DNA of 64,000 nucleotides from Apodemus sylvaticus. Its lineage: Eukaryota > Chordata > Mammalia > Rodentia > Muridae. This document shows positions 34,669 through 47,879 of the stretch, piece after piece (the first letter of the stretch is position 1; each line of letters starts with the position of its first letter). A model generated the notes under the pieces. That model was given only the letters and a program-made list of their open reading frames with translations. It had not been told where the DNA came from and did no database searches. The stretch spans positions 44,518,014 through 44,582,013 of the forward strand of contig NC_067487.1 of assembly GCF_947179515.1 (NCBI RefSeq), in the 5' to 3' direction. Position numbers and translations under genes: made by a program.

Positions 34669-36281
34669 CTCTTAAGTATTACCTTTTCTTTCCACCTGAT
34701 TCTTCCAATAGAATTAACTGGGTAGTATAAATGTAATGTCTATTATACGGTTGCTAAAGATAAGACCAAAAGACTTGACTTTTATCCTTATTCTTCCTTG
34801 CACTTTCTACATACACATTATAATGCAAAATAACAGTAAATGCTATTGGTTTTATTTTCAAAATAGATATTAACTTAAATAAATTCTGTCTTCTTTGATC
34901 ACAGTCACTTCAGAACCTTGTCTAGTCTCTTCATAACTATGTTGTTCCTTCATGATATGAATGGTTATCTCATGAGGAGAATTCTGCAGACATCTCTGTT
35001 TTCAGCTCTGTCCATCATATCCATTTGACTCAACTTCCTGAGGTCTTCTCACAGTATTGATTACCTTTCAAAGCAATCAGCTAGTGGCAACATTTTTAGA
35101 GGTTCTTATGAAATGGTTGACAAAATCACCCACCAGCACCATTTCTAATCAACAGTGTAATCAACTACTCACACTGCAACAAGAATAGTGAAAGGATTAC
35201 ATGAATGAGCACAGGCAAAGGGGGATATCATATATACTTACTTCAAATAATATAGCTTAATACATAGACAACAACATAGGAGGTGGAAAAAGAGTGTGTA
35301 TATTTATATTTATGTATGTATATATATGTACACAAATACACACACACACACACATATATATATATCACATACATATATATATACATATATACATGGTAAA
35401 ACTTGTTACATAAAATGATAAAATTATTAGGTAAACAAAAAGCTAAGTAAAGATAGCATTTCTCACTATCTTTTACTGCTGAATAGTCATGGGTCCTAAG
35501 ATGAAACTTGCTCTAGCAATTGGACTGTAGTGGTGTCCACATGCTGAGGTTATTTTCTTAATGAAGAGAAACATACATTCTGTTTTCAATCTCTTCTGCT
35601 CTGATTTGGGTGGACACAGTAAGGAGGATGCACAGACATGTGCAGATGTTGAAGTGCATGTCTTGCAAAAGATAGATTATAAGTTTTCAAAAAATGTCAG
35701 AAAGTTCTTAGACATTTGAACATGCAATGCTTTTGAGTTTAGATACTGGATAAAAATTTCTCATGAAGAAATTTGTTATACTTTTCAAATCACACACACA
35801 CATACACGCAAACATACATTGAAATATATTAACAAATCAATTAGATAGCCATAATTGTCAAATTGTTATTTTATTATTAGTTTCTATTTACTATTTAAAT
35901 GAACATAATTTAAAATAAAGCTGGTGTATTCTGTATACTCCTTACCAGTTTCCTAATTGATTATTAAAAATGTCCTCTACCAAGAACAGAATTCATAGTA
36001 TTTTCTCAATACTAACATATCCACAAACCATATAGACTTTCATATTGCTAGGTTTACTTTTAAATGTGTCTGTAGTGTATAAAATATAGAAATTCAACAT
36101 ATGTATACATACCCAAAACATCTATATTCATGGGTAAAATCAACTGTATATTCAAAACATTTGGAAAAATGCCATTTGCACTGAACTCAAATAGATCTAT
36201 ATTCTTATAGTTATCTATCTTATTTAATGATTGTATACCTAATATTACTAGTTATCTGTTATGTTTGGAAGTATGTAGGAT
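34669..36281. other. Unassigned AT-rich sequence
   Basis: No gene. It includes a mixed (TATA)/(CACA) low-complexity stretch at 35296-35395 and a short (CA)n at 35791-35800. Confidence 0.5.
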
Positions 36282-36291
36282 AGTGGGTATA
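36282..36291. repeat. hAT target duplication, left
   Basis: AGTGGGTATA, identical to 36685-36694. hAT transposons make 8-bp duplications, so 8 of these 10 bases are the duplication and the rest are chance or element ends. Confidence 0.75.
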
Positions 36292-36684
36292 CCAGCTGGT
36301 TTTGTGTGTCAACTGGACACAGGCTGGAGCTATGACAGAGAAAGGAGCTTCAGTTGGGGAAGTGCCTCCATGAGATCCAGCTATGGGGCATTTTCTCAAT
36401 TTGTGATCATGAAGGGAGGGGCCCTTGTGGGTGGTGCCATCCATGGGCTGATAGTCTTGGGTACTATAAGAAAGCAAACTGAGCAAGCCAGGGGAAGCAA
36501 ACCAGTGTATAACATCCTTCCATGTCCTCTGCATCATCTCCGGCGTCCTGACCTGCTTAGTTCCAGTTCTGACTTCCTTTGGTGATGAACAGCAACGTGA
36601 AAGTATAAGATAAATAAATCCTTTCCTCTATATCTTGCTTCTTGGTCATGATGTTTGTGCAGGAATAGAAACCCTGACTAAGCC
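36292..36684 (+). mobile_element. URR1-type hAT element, near complete
   Basis: 'ttttgtgtgtcaactggaca', 'gaagtgcctccatgagatcc', 'gcccttgtgggtggtgccat', 'aaagcaaactgagcaagcca', and the end 'agaaaccctgactaagcc' follow a common murid repeat that I recall as URR1 (hAT-Charlie, non-autonomous). The identical 10-bp flanks support a DNA-transposon insertion. Frames in it (36265-36585 and its antisense) are not genes. Confidence 0.75.
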
Positions 36685-36694
36685 AGTGGGTATA
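36685..36694. repeat. hAT target duplication, right
   Basis: Second copy of 36282-36291. Confidence 0.75.
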
Positions 36695-37577
36695 AGATTC
36701 ATGCAAATAATTTCTGAGTTTTATAGGAGGTTTGAGCAACCATAGAATTTGCCTCCAAGAGAGATCCCAGAACAAATTTTTCATGAATATCAAGGATAAA
36801 TATAATATGACATAGTATGAAACTTAATTTTTTACTCAATATAACACTTAAAATCTACCAGTCATTGAATATATTAATATCTATCTCAGTTGTAGTATCT
36901 TCCTGAATAATATTTGATTCATAAGACATCGAAACATATGGAAGTAAGGAATATTGTGTATAGTTCAGTGAGATTTTATTGTCTATTACAAAGTTTAGCA
37001 GTACAAAATTTAGTAAATTGCATAAATTCAATAAGACTTTATTTAATAATAAACCAATGTACCATATTAGGAGCCTTTCTGCCACTCTACCTTTTCATCA
37101 TATTGAGTGCTGTAGTGAGTATGCTTGACCATATCTCCATATTCAAGATAGCTGAATCCAAAAGATTATTTTCAGGGTAAGAGAAACTTCAGCTTCACTG
37201 ACAGATGGGCAGTGTATTTTCATCCACATGTGATATTGAAAAAAAGTGCCTTAATTTTTTTAAATAATTGAATTAGAGTAAAATAATAGTTTCTAGTTAT
37301 ATTTAATGCTTAAATATTCTTATTTTTGATCTATCAATTTTGAATCTTTCACGACCAAGGTGGAAATTTTAAATTTAAAATAAGAGCAAGAAACATTTTC
37401 TAAGTGCATTAACCAGTTAAATTTCTTCTGTGAATACTGTTTGTATTATTCACTAACTTTTGTCCAGTTATCTGCCAAATTCTTATTAATGTATAATAAT
37501 TTAAATGTAGTTAGATCATCTTTCTTTACCTGTAGTACATATTTTCTTTTTTGTTCATGCAATGTATATTTTAAAAA
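36695..37577. other. Unassigned AT-rich sequence
   Basis: No gene or element recognised. Confidence 0.5.
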
Positions 37578-37790
37578 CTTTTTAAAAGTTTTATTATTTT
37601 ATGTGTCTGAGTGTTTTGTGTGCATATACATACCATGTGTGCACTTCTTGCATGTAAAGGCCAGGAAAGGCATCAGATCATCTGTGACTGCAGTTACAGA
37701 TGTTTGTAGCATGTTGGGGCTGAATCTGATCTCAGGTCATTCCAGGACCATCAAGTACTCTAAGTACTTTGTGATCCCTAGAAATTTACA
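37578..37790 (-). mobile_element. B3 SINE, diverged
   Basis: In antisense B3 order: 'ttttatgtgtctgagtgttt', 'gtgtgcatatacataccatg', 'aaggccaggaaaggcatcag', 'gactgcagttacagatg', then a degraded tRNA-related end. The 118-codon plus-strand frame overlapping it is not a gene. Confidence 0.7.
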
Positions 37791-38009
37791 ATGCTAATTT
37801 AGTCATATTTACTAACCTTTGAAACCTCATAAACTATGACTTAAAGCTTTTCTTTTATTTTGATTATCATAAAGTTTGCTTTATAGCTTTTAGATTTTAA
37901 TATAATATGAATAATGTGCTTTGAAAAGATAATTTGTTAAATGCCTCCACCACTGCACACTTGTGTTTTTGTTTTTGTTTTTATTTCAGGAAGAAGTAGG
38001 TATTTTGAA
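37791..38009. other. Unassigned AT-rich sequence
   Basis: Includes a short (TTTTTG)n run at 37961-37986. Nothing else recognised. Confidence 0.5.
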
Positions 38010-38490
38010 TTATTACAAACGCTTTATTTACCGAATGAAGAGTCAGGAGTCAGAGATTGTGGTGAAAGTCTGCTAGCTCAGAGAGACAGAGAAAGCACCC
38101 AGCTGACCTTCCTACCCCACAGACATCCCAGAGGGAAAAAGCTCCTTCTCTTCGTTCTCCTTCTCTATCTAGTTCTCCTTCCTCCTTCTCCTCTGCTTAT
38201 GCAGACTGTCTTAAATACCCTTCAACTCATTGACCCTCCTTTCTCTTTCCTTGGCTTTCTTATGTTCACTCCCTGTCAACTGGTTGCTTGCACTACCTCT
38301 TGACCTGTGGTTGACTTTTCAATCTTGTTTACAATAGACATAAAAGTCTCAGATTAAAGGTATATTCTAGTTTTTGAACCACATTACACCAAGAAACGGG
38401 TTTGTCCAGTACACAATCTTAATATGGTCAAATATTCTGCAACATCTTGGATTAGAGGTGTGTGCTAAGAAATGGCCACACTACCATTGG
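38010..38490 (+). repeat. Unidentified rodent interspersed repeat (RMER-like?)
   Basis: The run 'ctgctagctcagagagacag', 'ctcttgacctgtggttgac', 'caatcttgtttacaatagac', 'cattacaccaagaaacgggt', 'tcaaatattctgcaacatct' is familiar as a medium-copy murid repeat, but I cannot name the family with certainty. The 120-codon frame at 37941-38303 lies in it and shows no domain. Confidence 0.4.
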
Positions 38491-38498
38491 AGACAGGG

Positions 38499-38544
38499 TT
38501 TTTTTTTGTTTGTTTGTTTGTTTGCTTGCTTGTTTGTTTGTTTT
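38499..38544. repeat. (TTTG)n microsatellite
   Basis: T run followed by TTTG units with TTGC interruptions. Confidence 0.9.
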
Positions 38545-39127
38545 CAGTATGCAATCTCAGGGTTCACAATCTGATCAGGCGTCTGGCAACACTTTAGAAT
38601 ATACAACATAAAATTGGCCTTATGCTGAATATGAAAATAGTAAATGACGCTTGCATTGTACCTGCTTACAAGGCAACATTCAAATTTGTGATCATATAGT
38701 ATCATACAGTGTTCTCTAACACACTGCACCTGCAGCTCTTTTGAATGAGGAGCAGAGACATTCCTGGATAGGCCATGAGTGTATATGCAGAGGGGCAGAG
38801 GTACAGCATTCAATGCTCTTGAAGTTTGTCAGTGGCTAGCAGCTGATGGCCTAGAAGTTGAAACCCTAGAAGCCATGGAGCTCCCAGAACAGGCAGCCAG
38901 TGTAACACATTTCTTGAAATGCAGCTGTTTTTTCCTCTGCCTTATCTGACTTCCCTCAACCCCTTGTAACTGTCTCTTAGGAATATTTCATTAATAAGTA
39001 ATTTACCAATGATCAGCAGTTCATGTTGTACACATAACTTTTCTTTTTGCCTTTAAAAATCCTGTAGCATTCGATTAAAAACAAGAAAAAATTCACAATG
39101 TGGCTAGAGATCTATTTTTTCTTTTTC

Positions 39128-39129
<2 letters not shown>
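38545..39129. other. Unassigned sequence
   Basis: No gene or element recognised; the 89-codon minus-strand frame has no domain. Confidence 0.5.
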
Positions 39130-39210
<81 letters not shown>

Positions 39211-39221
39211 TTCTTTCTTTT
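39130..39221. repeat. (CT)n microsatellite
   Basis: Nearly pure CT run of about 35 units, then CTTT-type interruptions. Confidence 0.97.
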
Positions 39222-41570
39222 ATTTCTTACCAAATAGCATTCTGATGGAAATGTAAACATATAACTCATCAAACATTATTTTAAAATTCAGCAAATTTAC
39301 TTTATTCTCAAAAAATAAAGAAATAAAAATCAATTTAAATGCCATGATGGTTGCAATGTTTATTCGATAAATTTTTATTTATGTATATCAGTAATTTGAA
39401 TTACTGATGGTGAATGAATTACTGATGGTAATGCTACCACCATAATTTCAGTTTTTGTCATTCTGGAAGCATTAAATTTTGAAAATATGGAGGGCATGCT
39501 GAAAACAAGGCTATGGGATAGCATAAAGTATTTATAGCGTAAATACTTTCAAATATGATAATAAGAAAAGCAAAATTCATATACAAAATCTGTGATTTAT
39601 TTCAATGTTTTCTACTCTGGGAGTATACTTAAAATTTCTAATATCAAAATCAAGATGTAAATATACAAGTGAAGCATTTTGTCACTGATGTGGTGGAGAC
39701 AGTAGTCCTCGGAATCCAGCACTTTGCTTCATTCAGAGGTAGAAGAATTGAGCAATGAGCAAAGATAAGCGTGGACAAGGTGCTATTCACTTCTATAGTG
39801 TAATCTGTCTCCCGTGGCTTCTGCTTATCACTGCCCGGAACTCATTTCATTTCTTTTAGGAGCTTGCATGCAGCTTGGTCAGAGTAGTAGAATTATCACT
39901 AAAATCAGCCTCATTACTGCATGACCAGTGAATAAGACCCTGATGATTCCTTGATCCCTGTTTGGATTTATACATTTTATCAATTGCTAATGTGGCCTCT
40001 GCCTGGTGTTCCCCAGACCAGGGATTGCATTGCCCGAGAAAAAGAGAAGCAAGTACTTCATGTACTAGTATAGATGAGAATTGTGCTGCCTTTGTCTCTT
40101 CCCTTCTCTCATTTCTCTGTTCTCAAATTACTGTGATAGGAACTTAGAGTGAATGATTTGTGCATTATAATTTTTGAATGAGTTAATTGACTTTGTTGGT
40201 TTGGTGGATTTGTCTTGCTTCGTTGAAGCATCTTCTTTGGCTGAACTGTGATTTTAATAAAATATGGCTTGGAAATCTAGAGAGCACATTGTAAGATTCT
40301 AAGGTGTATTCTGCTTGACGACATGTCTGTCTTAGTCTATGTAAGGAGAAAACTTTGGCACAGTATATGTGAAATGAGGTCCTGGCCTTCAAGTTCTTTA
40401 TTAAATTTGATTTTTAGCATTGTGTGTTTTATTTGAACTCATTAATATTGGATGCTATACTTGGTTCTTGGTGCTTGAAATAGCTAGATGAAAAACATGC
40501 AGAACAATTTGGGGGGAGATAATTTTCTGTAAGAAGAGTCATATAGTGACAAAAGAATGTCAATACAGCACAAACCATGATAGAGATTTCTGTGAAGAAC
40601 TTAGGGAATAATCCCTCTGTACCTCCCAATCAGTAGCTGGCCACCGGTCTCTCCTTTATCATTTGTTCTCATAGCATCTTTACTAACATCTCATAGATTC
40701 CTAAACTATTTGTTCCAGTCATGTACCTATTTTCAACAATGTAAGCTACAGAAGAAAGGGATTTTTGCCTGCTGGCTTTCTCCTGCTGTAGCAACAACTA
40801 GGACAATGGTTCACAGTAAATCCTCATTGAATTCCTAATGGAGAAAGCAATGAATGTTAGACTATTCCCAGCAATGATATCGCCTGTGATTTTTCTATCT
40901 CTACATGCTCAATTGTACAACATAAACAATAAAACAGGCTTACAATGTCTCATAGCTTTAAGGATTAAAAATATCCTTTGGCAATTACTACAGCTATTAC
41001 TAAATTCAGAAAAACAAACTAGCCTTTATGTAACACTAACTATTCACAGAACAGTAGAAAGTTCTTGATGAATAAGATAAGCTTAGAATCTCACCTGTGT
41101 TAATAAGGAACCTAGAACTTTTACATAAATTCTGAATCTCAGGGCCAGTGACTGGAATGTACTGGAGTGATGTCATTTCACATACGGATCCGGCTTCACA
41201 CCTAGTCCAGAACTGAGCATGTGCCATATTGAACAATGATTTCTTTCGTACCACTCCCAAGAAAATTAAACAAGCAAACAAAAAACAGATTGCCATTTTC
41301 TTCTTTCATTGTGTGTTTTTTTTCCCCACAATTTCAACCAAGATGCCTTATTGATTTATATCATGTTGTATAAATATGGATGAGTAGAAATGTCTATAGG
41401 TATATTTAACTGAGAATGAAATCATGGATGTATAGGCTACAAATTTTTTTTTTACAAGATTCAGGTAATAAATAATCAGCAAGATAGTGTCTGCTACTGA
41501 ATTTTCCACATTGAGCTAGTGATTCAGTTCTTTTTTTTTAGATGAGATATTTTTTAAATTTTTTATGGTT
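39222..41570. other. Unassigned AT-rich sequence
   Basis: More than 2.3 kb without a recognised element. A short direct repeat 'gaattactgatgg' occurs twice near 39397-39428. Frames of 60-86 codons have no domain. Confidence 0.5.
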
Positions 41571-41724
41571 TTTCTTATTTGATATATTCTTTATTTATAT
41601 TTCTTTTTTTAAATTTTTTAAATTTTATTCGATATATTTTTTTATTTACATTTCAAATGATTTCCCCTTTTCTGGTCCCCCACTCCCCGAAAGTCACATA
41701 AGCCCCCTTCCCTCCCTCTGTTCT
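41571..41724 (-). mobile_element. Very short L1Rn 3' end, with a second partial tail
   Basis: 41631-41724 reads the rat-type L1 3' UTR end in antisense ('tttacatttcaaatgatttc', 'agtcacataagcccccttcc'), cut off after about 90 bases. Just left of it, 41578-41604 ('ttgatatattctttatttat') looks like another fragment of the same L1 end, so this may be two events or a local rearrangement. Confidence 0.75.
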
Positions 41725-44446
41725 CCAAAGGACCAATGAATTAAAGTATTTTTAATTAAATAGGAAGAATTTCAAAATAAACAAGAATTAGGGTACCTTA
41801 AAGCTACTGATCTTACCCAATATATTTTGTGCTTGATTGTAAAGAAATAGACAGTTGGATTATTTGTAAAAATTAAAAGGATAATGTCCATGAGTATGAA
41901 ACATCAAACAGGACCTATAAATTTTTGCTTCAAAGGTAGCCTATTAACCCAATCCTACTTTCTTCTTTGCATCCGCTTCAATGACCATCTAATATACTTC
42001 ATCCCCTGCCTATATTTCAGTCAATAATATGATTAATTTCTTAAGATTTTTGTGCTAACATCCCTAATGTTAGAAATAAGCTATCAAGAATGACTCTATG
42101 AGTGATCATGCAGAGATTCAATAAATTCCCGAAAGGAATTTGTTGATGCTTCCAAACAAATATCGGGCAATCTTTCAAAGCTGAAAGACACCCCAGCTGC
42201 TCCAGCCCTGAATTATTATAACTGTCTTTTCATAATTCTATTTTTATTACATGTGTTTAGAAGCATGCTGGTAAAATAAAAATTAAAGTACCCAGTAACT
42301 GATAAGAGACTAGGCATTGTCCAATCACACTAGCGTCTATACATATGTCAACTAGGTTCCAGCCATGAAAGTTTCTTCCAACGTTTAAATTGCATTATGG
42401 ATGCACAGTATTAAGTTAAACTGATGAAGTTTACCAAGAAGCTGGTCAACTATTAAACTGGGGAAAATGAGGGATCCTAAGAAGAATGGGGAAGTGGCTA
42501 TTTGCCTAGTGAAATGGAAATGTTTCAAAATTTTAACTCTTTGGTTTGGCATAGAAAAGAGACTGAATGCAGTTTTGCCCAGCCACATGTATTAATAAAG
42601 GAATTGGCAGAGTGTCAACAAGTTCTACACACTGGAGCCACGCCAATTATTTTTGGCTACCACAACTCTTAACAATCTGCACTAACATCCCTTTTCGAAG
42701 AATGCAGACTGGAAAATGAATGGGGAATTTTAGTATCTGCGGAAATGTGAATGGTATAACTCAATATTTTACAGAAGCCTGATTTATAGGAGAGCAATGG
42801 GAAATTATGTGTGAGATCTAAAATTGCATTCCCTTGGGATCATTTCTGCTTTTCAAGAGAGAGGCAGATCAGGTCAGAATTTTATTATTTTTGGCTATCG
42901 GCCAAAGAAAGTCTTACAACGTGATCCTAACATGTCTAAAAGAAAATAAAATAAAAACAAAGCTAGTTAATATAAAGGTAGTAATAGCAGTTGGGGTGAA
43001 TTTTTAAAAAAAGACAACAGTCTCACTCTTGAATTTACCGTTTCTACTGGCAGGGGTTGAGCTTCTCATTAGTCCCTGCAAATATCAGACAAGAAAAGAC
43101 ACTTCAGATTCGACTAGACTATAAAGAATGTCTTCTTTCATACTTCTTAAAATCAGAGCTGTCTCCAAAGAAGCTTCTTACAGAATTTCAGATTCATGCT
43201 GCAGAACCTATGGCGGATAAATGGAATTTTAATGGATAGATGGATTTCAGTGGTACCAGCTTGATGGCTTCAGTGAGCTCTGGGCTCTGGTCCTCACTTA
43301 TATCACTTGCTATCATGATGCTTTGCAGTTGCACAAAGTTTAAAAATATTCTTACAAGAGTAACCACCCCAGAGTCTCCCATCTTATACCTCATATGGGA
43401 ACATGAGAGAGATATTTCATTATTTCTCAATTAGTAAAGTGATTGCTACCAGTAAATCTTTGACTGTATTTCTTCCTTACACTAAGAAAGAGAACTGTCA
43501 ATCAACATTTTGATATAGTCATATTTTAGATAATATTTCAAATATACGTTGTTTATAAGTACCCTGTAAGTTGTCAATGCGGTAACGTGCTATGTACTTA
43601 GTACTTTTATTTAAATACATCAGAAATATTTTTCTGACGTTTTTATTTTTTCTGTAGCAACAGCATCGTGGTGAATTTTCAGTTATGGGTGGAACTGGGT
43701 AGTAATCCATTAGGCTTTGCAATCCTCTGTGCAAATGAATTAGATTTGCTGCCTTAACACATATGGCACTGTGATCATTTGATGGGTAAGCAAGATACAA
43801 GATTTTGTCACAAAGCATTTTAGCCTCTGCTGTTTTAAAAATCACTGCTTGTAATTGCAGTTTAGGATGGAAACTCATATAATACTCATTCCTTATTCTT
43901 CTTTTTCTAATTATGAACTACTCTTTTAGATACACAATGTCTCCTGACATTAATTTTACATACTCATGATTATCTTTATTTTATTGAAAGACTTAACAGA
44001 CCCACATTCTTCGATATAATTTTGAGGGTGTGGTTTGTTATGGTTTCTTTTTCTGTCTCTTGGTTGTTCTATAAGATTTCTAAACTGTTCGTTAGTGGAT
44101 TTCCGTGACTTCTGTCTCATGCTGCTGAGCTTATTTTATTCTTCTCTATTAGAATATAGCACGTCACTTCTGGATTTTTCCCAAAGTGCCCTCAGGAAAA
44201 GTCAAAGTAGGAACCGAAATGTTAGTTTGAGTCCTGCAATTTGACTAGTGTCTCTTGAAGCAAGGATTTCCTACCTGATTTGTGTTGTTAGCATTTGTGT
44301 TCTACATTCCCTACTTTCTCATCAAGTAGAAATATCACATGAAAGTGAAGTTCTGTGTGACACACTTTGTACCAGAGTGCATTCCTAGCAATATATGAGT
44401 ATATGAAAAATGCTTTGATGAAACCCAGCTGTCCCTCTGCCTTTGC
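41725..44446. other. Unassigned AT-rich sequence
   Basis: About 2.7 kb without a recognised element. The 119-codon minus-strand frame at 43519-43878 has no domain I recognise; I judge it a chance frame. Confidence 0.45.
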
Positions 44447-44449
44447 TAT

Positions 44450-44488
<39 letters not shown>

Positions 44489-44702
44489 CATCCTAAATGT
44501 GGCCCACACTCCTTGTCTTCGCTCACAGGGTCCCTCCCTCCTTCCTCTTTCCTTTTTCTCTGAGTGGGTGGGTCCTGCCCTATTCTGGCTATCCCCTCAC
44601 CCTGGAGCATCAATTCTCCAAGATTAGGTGAATCCTCTCCCACAAGGCAGCTGAGTTGGGGGAGTGGATTCCACAGCCAGGCCACAGCTTTAGGGGCACT
44701 CC
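44447..44702 (-). mobile_element. Old Lx L1 3' UTR fragment with (TTTA)n tail
   Basis: A (TTTA)n array at 44447-44489 is followed by antisense Lx-like 3' UTR ('catcctaaatgtggcccaca', 'tcaccctggagcatcaattc', 'agattaggtgaatcctctcc'). The tetranucleotide probably grew from the A-rich tail. Confidence 0.65.
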
Positions 44703-45570
44703 CTCTGTCTTTTTGATGCCCTTTTAACAATGTGAACAATGGTGACAAAAATTGTGGATACTAGAACTATCTTTCATTTGGGAATTTTCAAGGTACTTTT
44801 TAATGTTTCTGGGAAGTTCAGGCATGTCAGCAATGGAAAGAAGAATAGAAAAAATAATAAAGGATTTCTTCTAATAAGAGATCTCTTGGGGTGGTCATCA
44901 TCATTCCTGTTTCTTACTGGGACCGTAGAAGGCTATATTTGCTGTAGGTGGAAAATAATATCACTATTTTGCATTCTTGTTGGGTATCTAAATTATAAGT
45001 ATGAAAATATATTTTCTTTTCCTCTGACTGAACTAATGTTAGGATAAAGGCAGTGACATCTCTATCATCATGCTTGTGTCTGTTTGTCACAATAAGCATA
45101 CTACCTATACAATACTAGATCTAACACGTAGATATGTGTAATATCTTTGTGTTTAAGACCCTGGTATTTAGCAGTCACTTGTCTCTGAAGTATAACTTCA
45201 TTACTCCATCTGTGTTTGGCATATTGTGGACTCAGTTTGAGACATATCTTTCTGAATTCTCGTCTGCCCTTGTAGAAATTAAACATATATTATAGGATGG
45301 TGCACTAATCAAATATTCTTACATTCTTTTCATTTATTTTACAAAGAAGTAGCCCATTGTATACATTTTACTCTGAGTACACAATAAATTTCTATAAAGT
45401 AACTGGTATAAGTCTATATTTTGAAGTACTAAGGAATACACACTTTCTAATTAGGTTAGAATTTCCTTAAAAATGGGGAAATATACATCGTATGTTAAAC
45501 ATACTATCAATTTGCAAACTAAAGAAGGAAATAGAATACATTCAGGATACATTGCATAAAATTTTGATAG
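44703..45570. other. Unassigned sequence
   Basis: No element recognised; a 102-codon plus-strand frame (44739-45047) has no domain. Confidence 0.45.
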
Positions 45571-45712
45571 TTTGGAGTGGTGACACAAACCTTTAATCCC
45601 AATACTCAGGAGGCAGAGACAGGTAGATTTTCATGAGTTCAAAGTCAGCCTAGTTTCTATAGTGATTACCAGGACCAAAAAAAAAGCTGAATAGTGAGAC
45701 CTGTCTTAAAAC
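45571..45712 (+). mobile_element. B1 SINE
   Basis: 'cctttaatcccaatactcag' then 'gaggcagagacaggtagatt', 'catgagttcaaagtcagcct', and 'gtgagacctgtcttaaaaca' give the full B1 order. B1 derives from 7SL RNA. Moderately diverged. Confidence 0.9.
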
Positions 45713-46329
45713 ACACACATTTTAATTAATTTATGAAATATGTAATATTTTGATGAAATTAAAAACTTATCAGTTCCATTTGTACATTGTAATATATGCA
45801 ATTATATATATTTATTTACATTGTTTTACTAGATTATATTCGGCAACAAATAATGAAGAAAGCTTTTGTTGACTGAATAATGTTCAACAAAAACTACTTA
45901 GCTTTTTAAATATAGTCTGAAAGTATAAGTTTGTTTTTGTAGAGGAAAGCAATCTACAAAGCAAATTATATATTACTGGAATCAAAATAAAAATTTCAAG
46001 GTCATTCTTCACAGATATAACCCTTAAGTTTATGCATAATCAGAAATGACAAAAGATAGCCGAGGCAAATCTAAACAAATAGATTGGCAGGAACTAAAGT
46101 CTTGTTTCAGACTTACAGCCATAGTAATAAAACCAATAGGTACTAGCATAAAAGCATACAAATGGGTAAGAGCATAGAATAAACCCCCAGATTTAAGTAC
46201 ATGTGTTAAGAGTTGCTTTTTTTTTTTATATGTATACAAGTATTTTATATGCAAGTATTATACAATGGACAAATGATAGCATATTTTGCAAATTGTGCTG
46301 AGAAAACTTAGTATCAATATGCAGAAGAA
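45713..46329. other. Unassigned AT-rich sequence
   Basis: No gene or element recognised. Confidence 0.5.
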
Positions 46330-47855
46330 TTAAAGCATCTTCAAATCTCTAAACTTAATTGAAATTCAAGTCTATATAGATCAAAGACATCAACATAAAA
46401 CCTGACACTCTAAAACTACTGAAGGAAAGAAGAGAGAATGGATTTAAACACATAAGTACAGGTAATAGTTTTCTGAACAAGTCTTTAATAACATGGAAAA
46501 TATGACAAACAGATGAAATGCTGGCTCCTTGAAAGTAACCAAGCTTCTGCACAATAAAAAACAATTTATAGAATAAAGAGGAAGACCACAGAATGAGAAA
46601 ATCTTTGCCACATTTGCTTCTGACAGAGATTTGATGTATAGACCATGCAAAGAGGTCAAAATCTAAATACCAACAAAGCAAATAAACCAATTTACAACTT
46701 GTATACAAGACTAAATAGAAACTGCCAAAGAAAAAACACAACTGTTTAGTACACATTTTGAAATGTTTCTTTTGGGGCAAGACATCCTCTTCCACCAAGT
46801 ATATACATTCAGTAGGGCACGAATGGGGACATGAAAGAGAAAGGGGATACCTATCTAGTAGCCAGATCAGCTGAACCAACCCTGGCAGTAAACAGGGTGA
46901 CAGGTATTACAGCTAGATTGTCATCACTGAAAACCTTCTCTTTGAGGACTAGCTTTCATGGTACCAAAAGACTCTATGCAAGCTTCCAAATGATAGTAGC
47001 AACTAAAAGACCTACCTAGCTGTGGCATCTATTAACCATTGTAACAATGATACAATAACCTTAAGGTGCTGTAATGACATGAATACCTCAACAATAACCG
47101 AAAATTCTCTAGCTGGAATTAAGACCCATTTAAGAAGAGATAAATCATTTCTGATCCTGGAAACCTAGCAAACTATCCAGGGTTAATGAAGTCATAGACC
47201 TTAGGGAGAACCTACAAATTCCACTTTTCTAAGTCAGCATAGCAATATATACAATCTAAATAATTTTCAATATACATTTGGATAAGCATAATCCTTGCTC
47301 TCCATCAAGGAAACTTCTTTTTATAACAGAAAACCATTACAGAGAAATAGAACTAATTAAACTACAACGGTTTGGAGCCCAGTCCCAGATGATATATCTA
47401 CAATAAAACTCATGAACTTAAAGTTCAGTAATCATTGCAGAACAGGTAGCTAAATGATTGTGAAAATAACAAGAACAGGATGCTGGCTATGCGATTGTAT
47501 CTTCTAGGAATGTCAGAAGCTAGGTCAATGATGTCTCAATAATGTGATTTCCTAAATATGAGTGTACAAAGACAATATCAGTAGACATGATAATGTGCAC
47601 AAACTATAGACAACTAAGGAATACTGAGAGAGGAATAAATAATCTTTCCAAGGGAATAACATGCCAATTGGTTATCCAGTACCAAGTAGTCATTCCAGAA
47701 AATATATAGAAAACTAACATTCTAAAATCTGAATATATATATACACATACATACATATATAACAACAATTAGTAAAAAAAATAGGCCATACATTAAGAAA
47801 AGAGAGTTCATAAAGAATAAAAATCATAATTATATTATAATCTTAAAAATTAGAA
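46330..47855 (+). mobile_element. Old L1: ORF2 fragment and 3' UTR
   Basis: 46365-46740 follows ORF2 ('gatcaaagacatcaacataa', 'gtaaccaagcttctgcacaa', 'gatttgatgtatagaccatg'), the stretch just before the C-terminal part. The rest of ORF2 is missing and the 3' UTR starts at about 46750 ('gactctatgcaagcttccaa', 'gaaacctagcaaactatcca', 'gtttggagcccagtcccaga', 'ccaattggttatccagtacc') and ends at 'attatattataatcttaaaa'. Internal deletion and many indels. The 174-codon minus-strand frame at 46355-46879 is an antisense shadow. Confidence 0.75.
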
Positions 47856-47879
47856 GAATCAATGCTCATCATGTGTCCT

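Noticed and set aside
43519..43878. 119-codon minus-strand open frame
   Set aside because: No motif, no splice or poly(A) context. In 64 kb of AT-rich DNA a frame of this length is not exceptional.
46355..46879. 174-codon minus-strand open frame
   Set aside because: Antisense to an old L1 ORF2 fragment and its 3' UTR; no domain, explained by the AT-rich repeat.
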